Assembly (NCBI GenBank): GCA_013373545.1
Contig: JABXHQ010000101.1
Location: 16,646-80,645 of the forward strand
Source of the DNA: Gammaproteobacteria bacterium
GTDB lineage: Bacteria; Pseudomonadota; Gammaproteobacteria; Enterobacterales; Kangiellaceae
DNA: 64,000 nucleotides
Reading direction: 5' to 3'
The notes under the pieces were generated by a model. The model saw nothing but the letters and a program-made list of their open reading frames with translations, made no database searches and was not told the origin of the DNA. The position numbers and the translations under genes are program-made. This document shows, piece by piece, positions 29,256 through 37,583 of the stretch. Every line of letters begins with the position of its first letter. Positions within the stretch are counted from its first letter, which is position 1.

Positions 29256-31044
29256 TCTCGTTTAAAAAGTTAGCGATGACCTCATAAATGCGCTGCCGAG
29301 CTTTAGGCGTTGCTAAGCTGTGTTGTGCGTCACTCAGCTGCTCAACAATTACTTGCTTGTTAAGCGTTTCAAGACGCGAAGTTAAAGCTTGATACTGGGC
29401 CTGCGGCACTTGCTTATCCGCTGTCGAATAGATGATTAACAGCGGCCGTTGAATAGCTTCAAGTTGCGTGACTAAATTATTTTCCGCCCGCCACTTAGGC
29501 TCACTTGGGTCGCCAAATCGCTCTAGAAAACGCTGTTTATCCTCTACTTGCGTCAGGGCATCATAGATGCCGGAAAGATCAACTACTGGTGATAACACAA
29601 TTCCGCAAGCGTAATCTTTAGGGTTTTCAATCAGCTCAGATAAAGCCGCAAAGCCGCCAAACGAGCCCCCCCATAGACAAGCGTTTTCGCGCCGCACTCG
29701 ATAGTGCGACTCAAGCGCATCCATTAGACTGTCAACATCGTCTTCAAGCGACGCACGTAACTTGCCAAAAGAAACCTGTTGAAATGCCTTCCCGAAACCG
29801 GCTGAGCCACGATAATTAAGTGCCACCACTAGATAGCCTTGTGCCGCTAACCATTGAGCCTCGGGATCAAATCGCCACCGCTCGCGCACCTCAAAAGGCC
29901 CGCCGTGCAGTCGTAATATAATCGGCATGTTAGCACTAGGCGCCTTAGGCTCTGTAATATAAGCGGTTAAATTGAAACCACCACTCTGCGGAATTTTCCA
30001 CGCATGAGTTTTGGCCCAATCTTGCTTGGGCAAACGCTCATTCAATAAAGTGGCGTGCTGTTGTCGAATATCAAATAAATACACTTGTGGCGGTCGCGTG
30101 GGTGATTGAATTTCGACCAACCAGCGTCGCTGGTTATCATCACTGTCGACCACTTTCCAAGCCGCTAAGCGATCGATTTTATGGATCAGTACGGCCAAAC
30201 TAGCATATTCACGTTGGAAATTTTCGAACCGAGGGTATTCATCATCAAACTGAATTAATCCCAGTAGATTGCCACTGGCGGCCACTCGAAAATCGCTAAT
30301 ATCAAGTTGCGCAACCGATTTATCTAATGTGAAATTAAATTTTTCTGCGGTGGCATGATACTCACTGCGCCAAATGGAGATGGTATTTTGATCGCCTTCA
30401 GAGAGTAGCCACAATGATTCGCAAAATCGATCATTTAGCACTTTACGAATCGGCGAAATCCCGGTGACCGGCAGCCATTGCTCGGCCACTTTTTGGAGAA
30501 CTTGTCCTTGTCGACCGATTGCGACACAAGGACCGTCCATTGCGTTTAATACCAGTGACGTATTCTGAGGTAGCGCCACAGTGGTTTGCACCACGCCTTT
30601 GCTGGGACTAAATGCGAAGGCTTGATCATCGACACGAAACCAAACCGGAAAACGCCGTTGGTAACTTTTAATCAATTCCAACTGGCCGTTACCTTTTGCA
30701 ACCAAACGTTGTTGCCCACTGTTGAGGTCATGTTGCAATAATTTGTATTGCGCGGCTTGTTGCACGCCATAAACTAAAAATTGATTCTCATAAATATCAA
30801 CGCCTAACAACGACTCGCCTGGAGCAAGCTTGATATGTATGTTGGCAGCAGATGAATCCTTGACCGGTTGTGCAACAATCGTAGCGGTTTGTGCTTCCAT
30901 CACCCAGATGACCCAGTTACCATCAGCCGATAAACGTACCGGCGTGGCTAGTTCACCACCAAACCAATCATTAATATCAAACGCTCGTACGGGGGCAGTA
31001 ATTAGCAGTAACGTAAGCGTTAAAGTCGAAAGTAATTTATTCAT
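29236..31044 (-). CDS. S9 family (prolyl oligopeptidase-like) serine peptidase, exported
   Basis: 602 residues: signal peptide (about 1-21, ending VRA), an N-terminal beta-propeller-like region (about 25-345), and a C-terminal alpha/beta-hydrolase domain. Catalytic elements: the serine in WGGSFGGFAAL, Asp in YSTADKQVPQ, and His in DAQHSLA near the C-terminus; the oxyanion region is ILRLHGGPFEVRERW. Predicted periplasmic di-/tripeptidyl or oligopeptide hydrolase of the acylaminoacyl-peptidase/S9C type. It starts one base after the stop of the Sel1 lipoprotein gene, so they form an operon. Confidence 0.92.
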   Translation of the reverse strand: MNKLLSTLTLTLLLITAPVRAFDINDWFGGELATPVRLSADGNWVIWVMEAQTATIVAQPVKDSSAANIHIKLAPGESLLGVDIYENQFLVYGVQQAAQYKLLQHDLNSGQQRLVAKGNGQLELIKSYQRRFPVWFRVDDQAFAFSPSKGVVQTTVALPQNTSLVLNAMDGPCVAIGRQGQVLQKVAEQWLPVTGISPIRKVLNDRFCESLWLLSEGDQNTISIWRSEYHATAEKFNFTLDKSVAQLDISDFRVAASGNLLGLIQFDDEYPRFENFQREYASLAVLIHKIDRLAAWKVVDSDDNQRRWLVEIQSPTRPPQVYLFDIRQQHATLLNERLPKQDWAKTHAWKIPQSGGFNLTAYITEPKAPSANMPIILRLHGGPFEVRERWRFDPEAQWLAAQGYLVVALNYRGSAGFGKAFQQVSFGKLRASLEDDVDSLMDALESHYRVRRENACLWGGSFGGFAALSELIENPKDYACGIVLSPVVDLSGIYDALTQVEDKQRFLERFGDPSEPKWRAENNLVTQLEAIQRPLLIIYSTADKQVPQAQYQALTSRLETLNKQVIVEQLSDAQHSLATPKARQRIYEVIANFLNEIKAAKK

Positions 31045-31045
31045 A

Positions 31046-31540
31046 TTATTGCAGTAATAATTCTTGTTTTAGTTTTATCGCCGGCATGTATTTGCGATCG
31101 GCGGCACGATTTAAATAATAATTAGCTTCTGTTTCATCGCGTGCGACACCATAACCATTATGAAAATGATGATAGAGCATAAACATCGCTTTCTCGATTC
31201 CTCTCTCCGCCGCATAATAATATAACTTAGCCGCTTTATTATAATCTTGCTCAACACCACGGCCTTCATAATACAGATCAGCAAGTAACGTCATTGACTT
31301 TGGGTTTTGCGTCGCGGCGGCCAGGGTACACCACTTAAACGCTTGCTCGTCATCTTGCGGGGCTGACATTCCATTGCTGTAGCGATAGCACAAAGCGTGC
31401 GCAGAATTCATATCACCGTTTTCCGCTTCATCGGCAAGTGTGGTTAAACTTTTTTCCATATTCGTCATATTTGCACAGCTCATCAGGAGGGTTCCAACTC
31501 CTAAGCACAGTGCGCTCATTTTCGCGGTGGTCAATTTCAA
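31046..31540 (-). CDS. Sel1-repeat lipoprotein
   Basis: 164 residues with a lipoprotein signal ending LLMSC (Cys about 22) followed by Sel1-like repeats (GDMNSAHALCYRYSNGMSAP, YYEGRGVEQDYNKAAKLYYY, HNGYGVARDETEANYYLNRA). Sel1 repeats mediate protein contacts; no partner can be named, though the S9 peptidase gene follows after one base. The start is TTG at 31540, supported by GGGAG 7 bases upstream; an ATG at 31519 is an alternative but would remove part of the signal peptide. Confidence 0.85.
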   Translation of the reverse strand: MKLTTAKMSALCLGVGTLLMSCANMTNMEKSLTTLADEAENGDMNSAHALCYRYSNGMSAPQDDEQAFKWCTLAAATQNPKSMTLLADLYYEGRGVEQDYNKAAKLYYYAAERGIEKAMFMLYHHFHNGYGVARDETEANYYLNRAADRKYMPAIKLKQELLLQ

Positions 31541-31686
31541 AGCAAAACTCCCGTTGACGATGATTTATCGCTTAATTGTGTGGTTTTGTCCGCGCAAGGT
31601 CAATTCAATCCGCTATATTAATGACTGAGAATTTAACAAAGTGGTAAACTTATACCTTCGATTAGTCACCCGATTGAGTCCGCATT

Positions 31687-32547
31687 ATGAGTAGAGTTCT
31701 AGAAGAGTTGGTCGATTTGTTGAGCCTTGAGCGCATCGAAAGCAATTTATTTCGTGGCGAAAGCCAAGATTTAGGATTTGCCCAACTGTTTGGTGGCCAA
31801 GTAATTGGGCAAGCCTTATCAGCGGCCAAGCAAACCATTGAATCGGATCGGGTATCGCACTCTTTCCATAGCTACTTTTTACTACCGGGAGACTCAAGCA
31901 AACCAGTGGTTTACGATGTCGAGTCGATTCGTGATGGCCGCAGTATTTCTACACGCCGAGTAAAAGCCATTCAACATGGCAAGACGATTTTTTATATGAC
32001 AGCCTCGTTTCACGTTGAACAAGAAGGATTTGATCATCAAGCTTCAATGCCCAACGTCACCCTTCCCGACGAATTGCCCTCCGAGTTAGAAATCGCGCGG
32101 CGTTACCAAGAATATATTCCGGACGCGCTGCGAGCGAAATTTACTTGTGATAAACCCATTGAAATGCGTCCGGTTGAATTCTTTAATCCGCTGCGACCAG
32201 AAAAGGCCCAACCACAACGCCATATTTGGATGAAAACTAACGGTCAGCTCCCTGACGATTTGCGCATTCACAAGTATGTTTTAGCTTATGCATCGGACTT
32301 TAGCTTTCTACCAACGGCAGCACTGCCCCATGGCGTGTCTTTTCTAACGCCGAATTTACAAATGGCGACCATCGATCACACGATGTGGTTTCACCGCGAA
32401 TTTCGTTTCGATGATTGGCTGTTGTACGTCATTGATAGTCCGTCAGCGTCCCACCAACGGGGTTTTGTCAGCGGCAAAATATATGATCAAAGTGGCCGCC
32501 TGGTCGCCAGCTCGGCGCAAGAAGGCATCATGCGCTTTAAACCATAA
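31687..32547 (+). CDS. tesB: Acyl-CoA thioesterase II
   Basis: Double hot-dog thioesterase hydrolysing medium- and long-chain acyl-CoA. 286 residues, the E. coli TesB length. Seen: FRGESQDLGFAQLFGGQVIGQ (about 21-38), VSHSFHSYFLLPGD, and near the C-terminus ATIDHTMWFHREFRFDDWLLY with the catalytic Asp region, and ASSAQEGIMR. Start ATG 31687 has a poor ribosome site. It converges on the HpcH/HpaI gene, with a shared terminator between them. Confidence 0.96.
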   Translation: MSRVLEELVDLLSLERIESNLFRGESQDLGFAQLFGGQVIGQALSAAKQTIESDRVSHSFHSYFLLPGDSSKPVVYDVESIRDGRSISTRRVKAIQHGKTIFYMTASFHVEQEGFDHQASMPNVTLPDELPSELEIARRYQEYIPDALRAKFTCDKPIEMRPVEFFNPLRPEKAQPQRHIWMKTNGQLPDDLRIHKYVLAYASDFSFLPTAALPHGVSFLTPNLQMATIDHTMWFHREFRFDDWLLYVIDSPSASHQRGFVSGKIYDQSGRLVASSAQEGIMRFKP

Positions 32548-32576
32548 AAAAAGGCGAGTACCACTCGCCTTTTTTT
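32546..32576. terminator. Bidirectional intrinsic terminator between tesB and the CoA-lyase gene
   Basis: AAAAAGGCGAGT / ACTCGCCTTTTT stem with a three-base loop; A-run and T-run flank it on both sides, so it can serve both convergent transcripts. Confidence 0.88.
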
Positions 32577-32596
32577 ATCGGACCGTGCCAGCAGCG

Positions 32597-33586
32597 TTAG
32601 AAAAAGCGCTGCGTAACTTCATCGGGTAGGTTTTCACCAGAAACATGCGCGCGTTGCAATAGTTCCCAGTAATAGCGGTAAGTTGCCCGATCATGCAGCT
32701 CACCTTTGTATTGAATCGGTCCCCACTCGGCATCTTGCGCGGCCGATAAAATACCAATCGCGTCTTCAATCTCTGAGTAGTCCGGCTTCATCGCATCGAT
32801 AATCGCAGCGATCTGAGTTGGATAAATACTCCACATCCGTAAAAAGCCAAACTCACTGCGCGCGCGATCCGCATCTTTATAAGTTTGATACGGGTTTTTC
32901 AAATCCAGCGTGACGTTATGCGCCGGTACGACACCATTGGCCAGCGCTGCCGCCACCATTTCGGTTTTCGCACGTGCCAGCATTGGGTGGTCGAATTGCC
33001 CCGGAGAACGCATCGCTGACGCTGGGATCGCCCCATGATGACCGGACACGAAATCCATCATGCCAAAGTCAAGTACTTGGATCCAAGGCAGCTTGGCAAT
33101 CTTCCACACATCTCTCAGCGCCCCATGGGTTTCAATCAACACGTGGATCGGAATTTCACGACTAATATTGCACTCTTGGGCTTTAGTCTGAATATAGTGG
33201 ACCATTTCCGCCACTTGCGCCGCTTCGGTCGGCTTAGGGATGGTGATATACGCGACGCGCTCACCAATCTTGGGCACTAAAATATCAATATCTTGACGCC
33301 AATCTGGGTGCGAATAGTCGTGAATTCTTACGCCAGCCATATTGTGCTTGTTAGCGTCTGAGCTCAACACGCGCGCAACCATTTCGGCATGCTCAACTTC
33401 TTTACCCGCAGCTGCACCATCTTCGCAGTCGCAAGTAATGTCAAAAACGGGTCCTATTTTGTCCTGCATCTCCAGCGCTTTGAGGATCAATTTCTCGCTA
33501 CCGGCGAAATGTTCGCAGCTTGGAATCACCGGGAACGGTTTTTCTCCTTCAAACAACGCATCGTTTGGGTGCACCTTGTGGCTCAT
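32597..33586 (-). CDS. HpcH/HpaI aldolase/citrate lyase family protein (CoA-ester lyase 1)
   Basis: 329 residues from ATG 33586, preceded by a perfect AGGAGG 7 bases upstream; an in-frame TTG at 33592 overlaps that site and is rejected. The fold motifs of the phosphoenolpyruvate/pyruvate-domain lyases are present: FDITCDCEDGAAAGKE (about 48-63), IHVLIETHGALRDVWKI with the metal-binding Glu, and VLDFGMMDFVSGHHG with the metal-binding Asp. This superfamily cleaves or forms C-C bonds of malyl-, methylmalyl- or citramalyl-CoA-type esters. The substrate is not determined. It is divergent from three further genes of the CoA-ester module, across a region with three matched palindromes. Confidence 0.85.
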   Translation of the reverse strand: MSHKVHPNDALFEGEKPFPVIPSCEHFAGSEKLILKALEMQDKIGPVFDITCDCEDGAAAGKEVEHAEMVARVLSSDANKHNMAGVRIHDYSHPDWRQDIDILVPKIGERVAYITIPKPTEAAQVAEMVHYIQTKAQECNISREIPIHVLIETHGALRDVWKIAKLPWIQVLDFGMMDFVSGHHGAIPASAMRSPGQFDHPMLARAKTEMVAAALANGVVPAHNVTLDLKNPYQTYKDADRARSEFGFLRMWSIYPTQIAAIIDAMKPDYSEIEDAIGILSAAQDAEWGPIQYKGELHDRATYRYYWELLQRAHVSGENLPDEVTQRFF

Positions 33587-33610
33587 AGCCAACCTCCTGT
33601 AACTTTATGT

Positions 33611-33623
33611 TTTGCAAAGCAAA
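33611..33623. promoter_or_regulatory. Operator candidate, TTGC-N3-GCAA copy 1
   Basis: TTTGCAAAGCAAA, a palindrome with a three-base centre, just upstream of the minus-strand HpcH/HpaI gene. First of three copies of TTGC-N3-GCAA in the divergent region 33587-33901, which holds no gene. Confidence 0.5.
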
Positions 33624-33686
33624 TTGGTCATTTAACGGGACCAGTCTTTTAGCTGTTGCTCGGTTTAATCGCATTATCGTTTAATT

Positions 33687-33699
33687 TTTGCACCGCAAT
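33687..33699. promoter_or_regulatory. Operator candidate, TTGC-N3-GCAA copy 2
   Basis: TTTGCACCGCAAT, 76 bases from copy 1 and 106 from copy 3. The inner TTGCAC-GCAA is shared with copy 3 apart from one base. Confidence 0.5.
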
Positions 33700-33792
33700 A
33701 AACCGATTACAACCATACTAAAGACCTGTTTTTTTGGCAATAAAAAATTCAAACAAGTGATTGAAATGCGCGTTTAACTATGCTTTAGTATT

Positions 33793-33805
33793 ATTGCACT
33801 GCAAT
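33793..33805. promoter_or_regulatory. Operator candidate, TTGC-N3-GCAA copy 3
   Basis: ATTGCACTGCAAT is a perfect 6+1+6 palindrome about 97 bases upstream of the plus-strand CoA-ester operon. Likely bound by the same regulator as copies 1 and 2. No regulator gene lies next to it. Confidence 0.5.
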
Positions 33806-33901
33806 ATCTATAACCATAAAAATATTATCCGACAATCGCCACAATTCAAGTTTGCGGCTACATTGTCATATTAAACACAGTAGATACCATAGGACCGGAT
33901 C

Positions 33902-35023
33902 ATGAATTACGAGTACGCGTTTCTCGACAATGTCGACGAGCAGCTAGTGCTGGGTGGATTTTGGCCGGGGATACAGCTGTATTACCCGCCTGTTAAATAC
34001 AATCCCGCTCAAGGTGAATATGAAACCATGGAACAAGCAGCTGAGCGGATGCGGCGACATGCCCACAACTGCCCTGCCCACACCCTACTGTTCGACTTAG
34101 AAGATGGGTGTCGACAAAAAGAAATGAGCCGCGAGCTGCTCAAACAAGAATTACCTAAATTTCCCGAACGCAACTTCCAAATCGCCCTTCGCATCAATCC
34201 TTTTAGAACGCCAGAATACGAAAAAGATCTCGAATTAATCAAAGCGGTCAAAGAGCACATTGATGTGATTATCCTTGCCAAAGCCGGTGAAGTTTACGGC
34301 GCGGCGGAAATTCGAGACCTTTCCGCTTGGTTAGTGGGCGTTAACGACAAGATTGAAATTCAACCGATTATTGAGCATCCGCGCTCGCTGAAACTGGCGC
34401 CGGATTTAATGCAATATTCATCAGTTACCCATGTGGTTTTCGGTATCCATGACTTTTCCAAAGCAATGGCAATCCATTTAACCCCCGAAGGTTGGATAGA
34501 CGAGCTGCGTACTTATTTACGTAACTTGTTACTTGAAGCGCGAATTGCCGGTAAAGGTGTTATCGGTGGGGTTGAAGTGTTGATTAACGATACGCCAATG
34601 CCAGAAAACTTTATTGAGCCGCACGACGTGCGCCGATGGTTGGATCTCCACGGTGATCATAACTCGGAAGTAGTTCATCGCCATGCGGTCGAAGAAGCTC
34701 AAATGGGGTTAACCGGAAAGCAAGTTATTCACCCGTACCATATCCATCTCTGTAAAGTGGCTTTTACACCAAGTCCATTACAAATCGAACGCAACGTCAG
34801 TGTTTTACAAGCTGCCATTGATGCTGATGCCTTGCTAGGTGGCGCGATTCGCTTCGAAGGTGAAATGCTCGATCCGCCAATGTTTGGCAAGGCGTTACAA
34901 ACACTGCTACGCGCCTATGCGCTGAAATCTCTCAGCCAGGAGCATAAGGCTTTTGCAATGGATGTCCTCAAGCGACTACCGGTTCATGTTATCCGTGAAA
35001 ACTGGCCTTACGGCAAAATTTAA
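33902..35023 (+). CDS. CitE-like CoA-ester lyase (HpcH/HpaI family, lyase 2)
   Basis: 373 residues. Motifs of the CitE-like superfamily: TLLFDLEDGCRQKEM (about 60-74), IEIQPIIEHPRSLKLAP with the metal-ligand Glu (about 155-160), THVVFGIHDFSKAM with the metal-ligand Asp, and GLTGKQVIHPYHI (about 276-288). It is longer than CitE (about 300) and contains an N-terminal extension GFWPGIQLYYPPVKYNP. Predicted reaction: cleavage of a beta-hydroxyacyl-CoA ester to acetyl- or propionyl-CoA plus an oxoacid, or the reverse. ATG 33902 has AGGA 7 bases upstream. It is the first gene of a plus-strand operon of four. Confidence 0.83.
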   Translation: MNYEYAFLDNVDEQLVLGGFWPGIQLYYPPVKYNPAQGEYETMEQAAERMRRHAHNCPAHTLLFDLEDGCRQKEMSRELLKQELPKFPERNFQIALRINPFRTPEYEKDLELIKAVKEHIDVIILAKAGEVYGAAEIRDLSAWLVGVNDKIEIQPIIEHPRSLKLAPDLMQYSSVTHVVFGIHDFSKAMAIHLTPEGWIDELRTYLRNLLLEARIAGKGVIGGVEVLINDTPMPENFIEPHDVRRWLDLHGDHNSEVVHRHAVEEAQMGLTGKQVIHPYHIHLCKVAFTPSPLQIERNVSVLQAAIDADALLGGAIRFEGEMLDPPMFGKALQTLLRAYALKSLSQEHKAFAMDVLKRLPVHVIRENWPYGKI

Positions 35024-35033
35024 GGGGCGAGAC

Positions 35034-36674
35034 ATGTCTTTAAAGCAATATCTCCACCCAACCGATGGTGGTTTCGAATGGCAAGTTCCGGAGCGCTTCA
35101 ATATCGGAACCGCTTGCATTGACCAACAAGTGAAAGCTGGCTTAGGTGACAAAGTCGCGTTTATTTTAGAAGACGCCGAGCGCGGGACTCATTCCTTGAC
35201 CTATCAAGGTTTGTACGAACAAACTTCGGCGTTTGCCAACCTGCTAGCTAATTTAAAATTTAGCATTGGCGAGCGGGTCTTGATTCGCCTACCGAACTCT
35301 CTCGAGTATCCAACCGCATTTTTCGGCGCACTTAAGTACGGCGCTGTTGCCGTGCCGACTTCAACGCTACTTGCCGCCGATGAAGTGGCATATCTAGCCA
35401 ACGATTCTGGTGCTCGTGCGCTGGTAACCCATAAGTCGATGTGGCCGGAACTATCAGCGGCGTTAGCTGAGTGTCCCGCACTGAAACAAGTTTTTCTTAC
35501 CGGCGAAGGTGCGCTGCACGAATTACCAACAGTACCCGGTTTGCAGCTGATCGATTTAGATTTAGAGCTAAAATGTCAGCGCACCGAGTTCGTGCCGCGT
35601 GATACGCAAGCAGAAGATCCTGCCTATTTAGTTTACACTTCAGGCACCACAGGATTTCCCAAGGGCGTGCTGCACGCTCATCGCGCTTTGATTGGTCGTT
35701 TACCGGCTTCAGAACACTGGTTTGACTTTGCCGGCGATGATCGCATTTGCCACTCAGGTAAATTTAATTGGACCTATGTCCTTGGTTCAGCATTGATGGA
35801 TCCACTTTTCAATGGCAAGACAGTGGTGGTCTACGAGGGTCCGAACAATCCGCAAACATGGCCAGACTTAATTAAAAAACACGACTGTACAATTTTTATT
35901 GGCGTGCCCACTATCTTTCGTCAAATCATTCAAAAAACTCAGCTGACACATCGCGACGTGCCCTCTCTACGCCACTGCATGAGTGCCGGAGAACACCTAT
36001 CCGATGAGATGCTACTGGCTTGGCGCGAACGCTTTGATCAAGAGGTCTATGAAGCGATTGGAATGTCAGAGTTGTCTTATTACATTTCTCAGAACAAAGA
36101 TAACCCAATCAAGCCGGGAGCGGCGGGCTTTCCTCAACCAGGCCATAATGTGCAGCTATTAAACGAAGAGTTTGAACCGGTTGCACCCGGTGAAGAAGGT
36201 ATGATTTGTATTCCTCTCGATGACCCTGGTTTATTCTTGCAATATTGGCGGCTACCGGAAGAAACCGCAAAAGCACGGCAACACGGCTACTTCCTAACTG
36301 GCGATTACGCGCGCCAAGATGAGCAAGGATACATTTGGTTTATCGGCCGTAAAGACGACATTATCAACACTTTTGGTTATCGTGTGTCACCGCATGAAAT
36401 TGAACGCGTGATGAAAACACATCCAGCCATTGCCGACTGTGTTGCATTAGGTGAAACCATTGCTAAAGATAAAACTCTAGTCTCTATTTGCGTGATTTTA
36501 CATCCCGGCAGTGAAGCGTCCGAAGAAGAATTACTGGCCTTTGGCGCCGAGCACTTGGCCAAATATAAAGCGCCAAAAATTGTTCACTTTTTACCAGACT
36601 TTCCGCGCACTAAAAACGGAAAAGTATTGCGCAAGCAACTTATTAAACAAATTCAGATGGAGCAGGCATCATGA
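35034..36674 (+). CDS. AMP-forming acyl-CoA synthetase (benzoate-CoA-ligase-like)
   Basis: 546 residues of the ANL superfamily: P-loop YTSGTTGFPKGVLHAH (about 202-217), adenine motif AIGMSELS, the hinge TGDYARQDEQGYIWFIGRKD (about 422-441), and the C-terminal catalytic Lys in TKNGKVLRKQL. It forms an acyl-adenylate and then a CoA thioester. In this context it would activate a free carboxylic acid for the neighbouring lyases and hydratase; the acid is not known. ATG 35034 is preferred, with a GGGG ribosome site after the preceding stop; the frame opens earlier, inside the lyase gene. Its stop overlaps the next start as ATGA. Confidence 0.9.
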   Translation: MSLKQYLHPTDGGFEWQVPERFNIGTACIDQQVKAGLGDKVAFILEDAERGTHSLTYQGLYEQTSAFANLLANLKFSIGERVLIRLPNSLEYPTAFFGALKYGAVAVPTSTLLAADEVAYLANDSGARALVTHKSMWPELSAALAECPALKQVFLTGEGALHELPTVPGLQLIDLDLELKCQRTEFVPRDTQAEDPAYLVYTSGTTGFPKGVLHAHRALIGRLPASEHWFDFAGDDRICHSGKFNWTYVLGSALMDPLFNGKTVVVYEGPNNPQTWPDLIKKHDCTIFIGVPTIFRQIIQKTQLTHRDVPSLRHCMSAGEHLSDEMLLAWRERFDQEVYEAIGMSELSYYISQNKDNPIKPGAAGFPQPGHNVQLLNEEFEPVAPGEEGMICIPLDDPGLFLQYWRLPEETAKARQHGYFLTGDYARQDEQGYIWFIGRKDDIINTFGYRVSPHEIERVMKTHPAIADCVALGETIAKDKTLVSICVILHPGSEASEEELLAFGAEHLAKYKAPKIVHFLPDFPRTKNGKVLRKQLIKQIQMEQAS

Positions 36675-37582
36675 CGACTCATTCAATCATGCCATCAAAT
36701 TATCGACCGCGACGAACCATGCTTTACGTTCCTGCGCATATCAAACGTCATATCGAAAAATCACAAGGTCTCGATGCTGACTCGATTATATTTGATCAAC
36801 AAGAATCGGTCCCTCCTCAGCAAAAAGAGCAGGCGCGCGAATGCTTAAAAACCATGCTCAATAGTGGTGACTTTGGTCACTCGGAGAAAGTGGTCCGCAT
36901 TAATCCTCTCAACTCACCCTGGGGATTTGACGATCTTGCTGCGGCTTGCCAACTCGATATCGATGCAATTATGTTTCCACGCATTGAGAGCGCAGAGCAA
37001 CTTGAAGAGGCGATTTATCATTTAAACCGTCTCGGTGGACAGAACCTGAAAGTAATGGCAAATATTGAAAGTCCGCTTGGCGTATTAAATGCTCAAGCGA
37101 TTGCGGCGAATCCTCGGTTAGAAGTTATTGTTCTCGGTACCACAGATTTATCCAACGAACTAAAATTAAACCCAACACCGGATCGTCAAGGGTTACTGAC
37201 AAGTTTATCACTGGTCATTTTAGCCGCTCGAGCCTATAAGAAATGTGTTATTGATGGACCGCATTTTGATCTAAAGGATGTTGAAGCATGTGAATATTCA
37301 TGTCGACAAGCTCGCGATCTTGGCTTCGATGGAAAAACCGTAATTCATCCTGTTCAGCTCAACTATACCAACGATGCATTTACACCAAAGCGCGATGAAA
37401 TTAATCGAGCAAAACGAATCCTTGAAGCGATCGAAGAAGCCAACAAAGCCGACCGCTCGATGGCGGTACTTGATGATCGACTCGTTGAACCAGCGCTGGC
37501 TGAATGGGCAGAGCGTGTTTTATCGGTTTATGAGACAGTTCAAAAAATCGGTCAAAGTGAGCTTTGTGGTCCGGAGAAATAG
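36671..37582 (+). CDS. CitE-like CoA-ester lyase with altered motif (lyase 3)
   Basis: 303 residues, like CitE and beta-methylmalyl-CoA lyases. Start ATG 36671 overlaps the synthetase stop (ATGA). Metal ligands are kept: Glu133 in MANIESPLGVLNA and Asp159 in LGTTDLSNEL; the C-terminal GFDGKTVIHPVQLNYTNDAF is typical. The usual DLED(S/A)V loop reads DQQES (residues 42-46), so two acidic positions are changed. LNSPWGFDDL and YVPAHIKRHIEKS match the malyl-CoA lyase pattern. The altered loop could change substrate or indicate a thioesterase-like role, as for Mcl2-type paralogues; that is inference. Confidence 0.83.
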   Translation: MTTHSIMPSNYRPRRTMLYVPAHIKRHIEKSQGLDADSIIFDQQESVPPQQKEQARECLKTMLNSGDFGHSEKVVRINPLNSPWGFDDLAAACQLDIDAIMFPRIESAEQLEEAIYHLNRLGGQNLKVMANIESPLGVLNAQAIAANPRLEVIVLGTTDLSNELKLNPTPDRQGLLTSLSLVILAARAYKKCVIDGPHFDLKDVEACEYSCRQARDLGFDGKTVIHPVQLNYTNDAFTPKRDEINRAKRILEAIEEANKADRSMAVLDDRLVEPALAEWAERVLSVYETVQKIGQSELCGPEK

Positions 37583-37583
37583 C

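Noticed and set aside
37374..37583. Long N-terminal extension of the Mch-like protein
   Set aside because: It overlaps the preceding lyase gene out of frame; GGAG and ATG at 37584 give the family-length protein.
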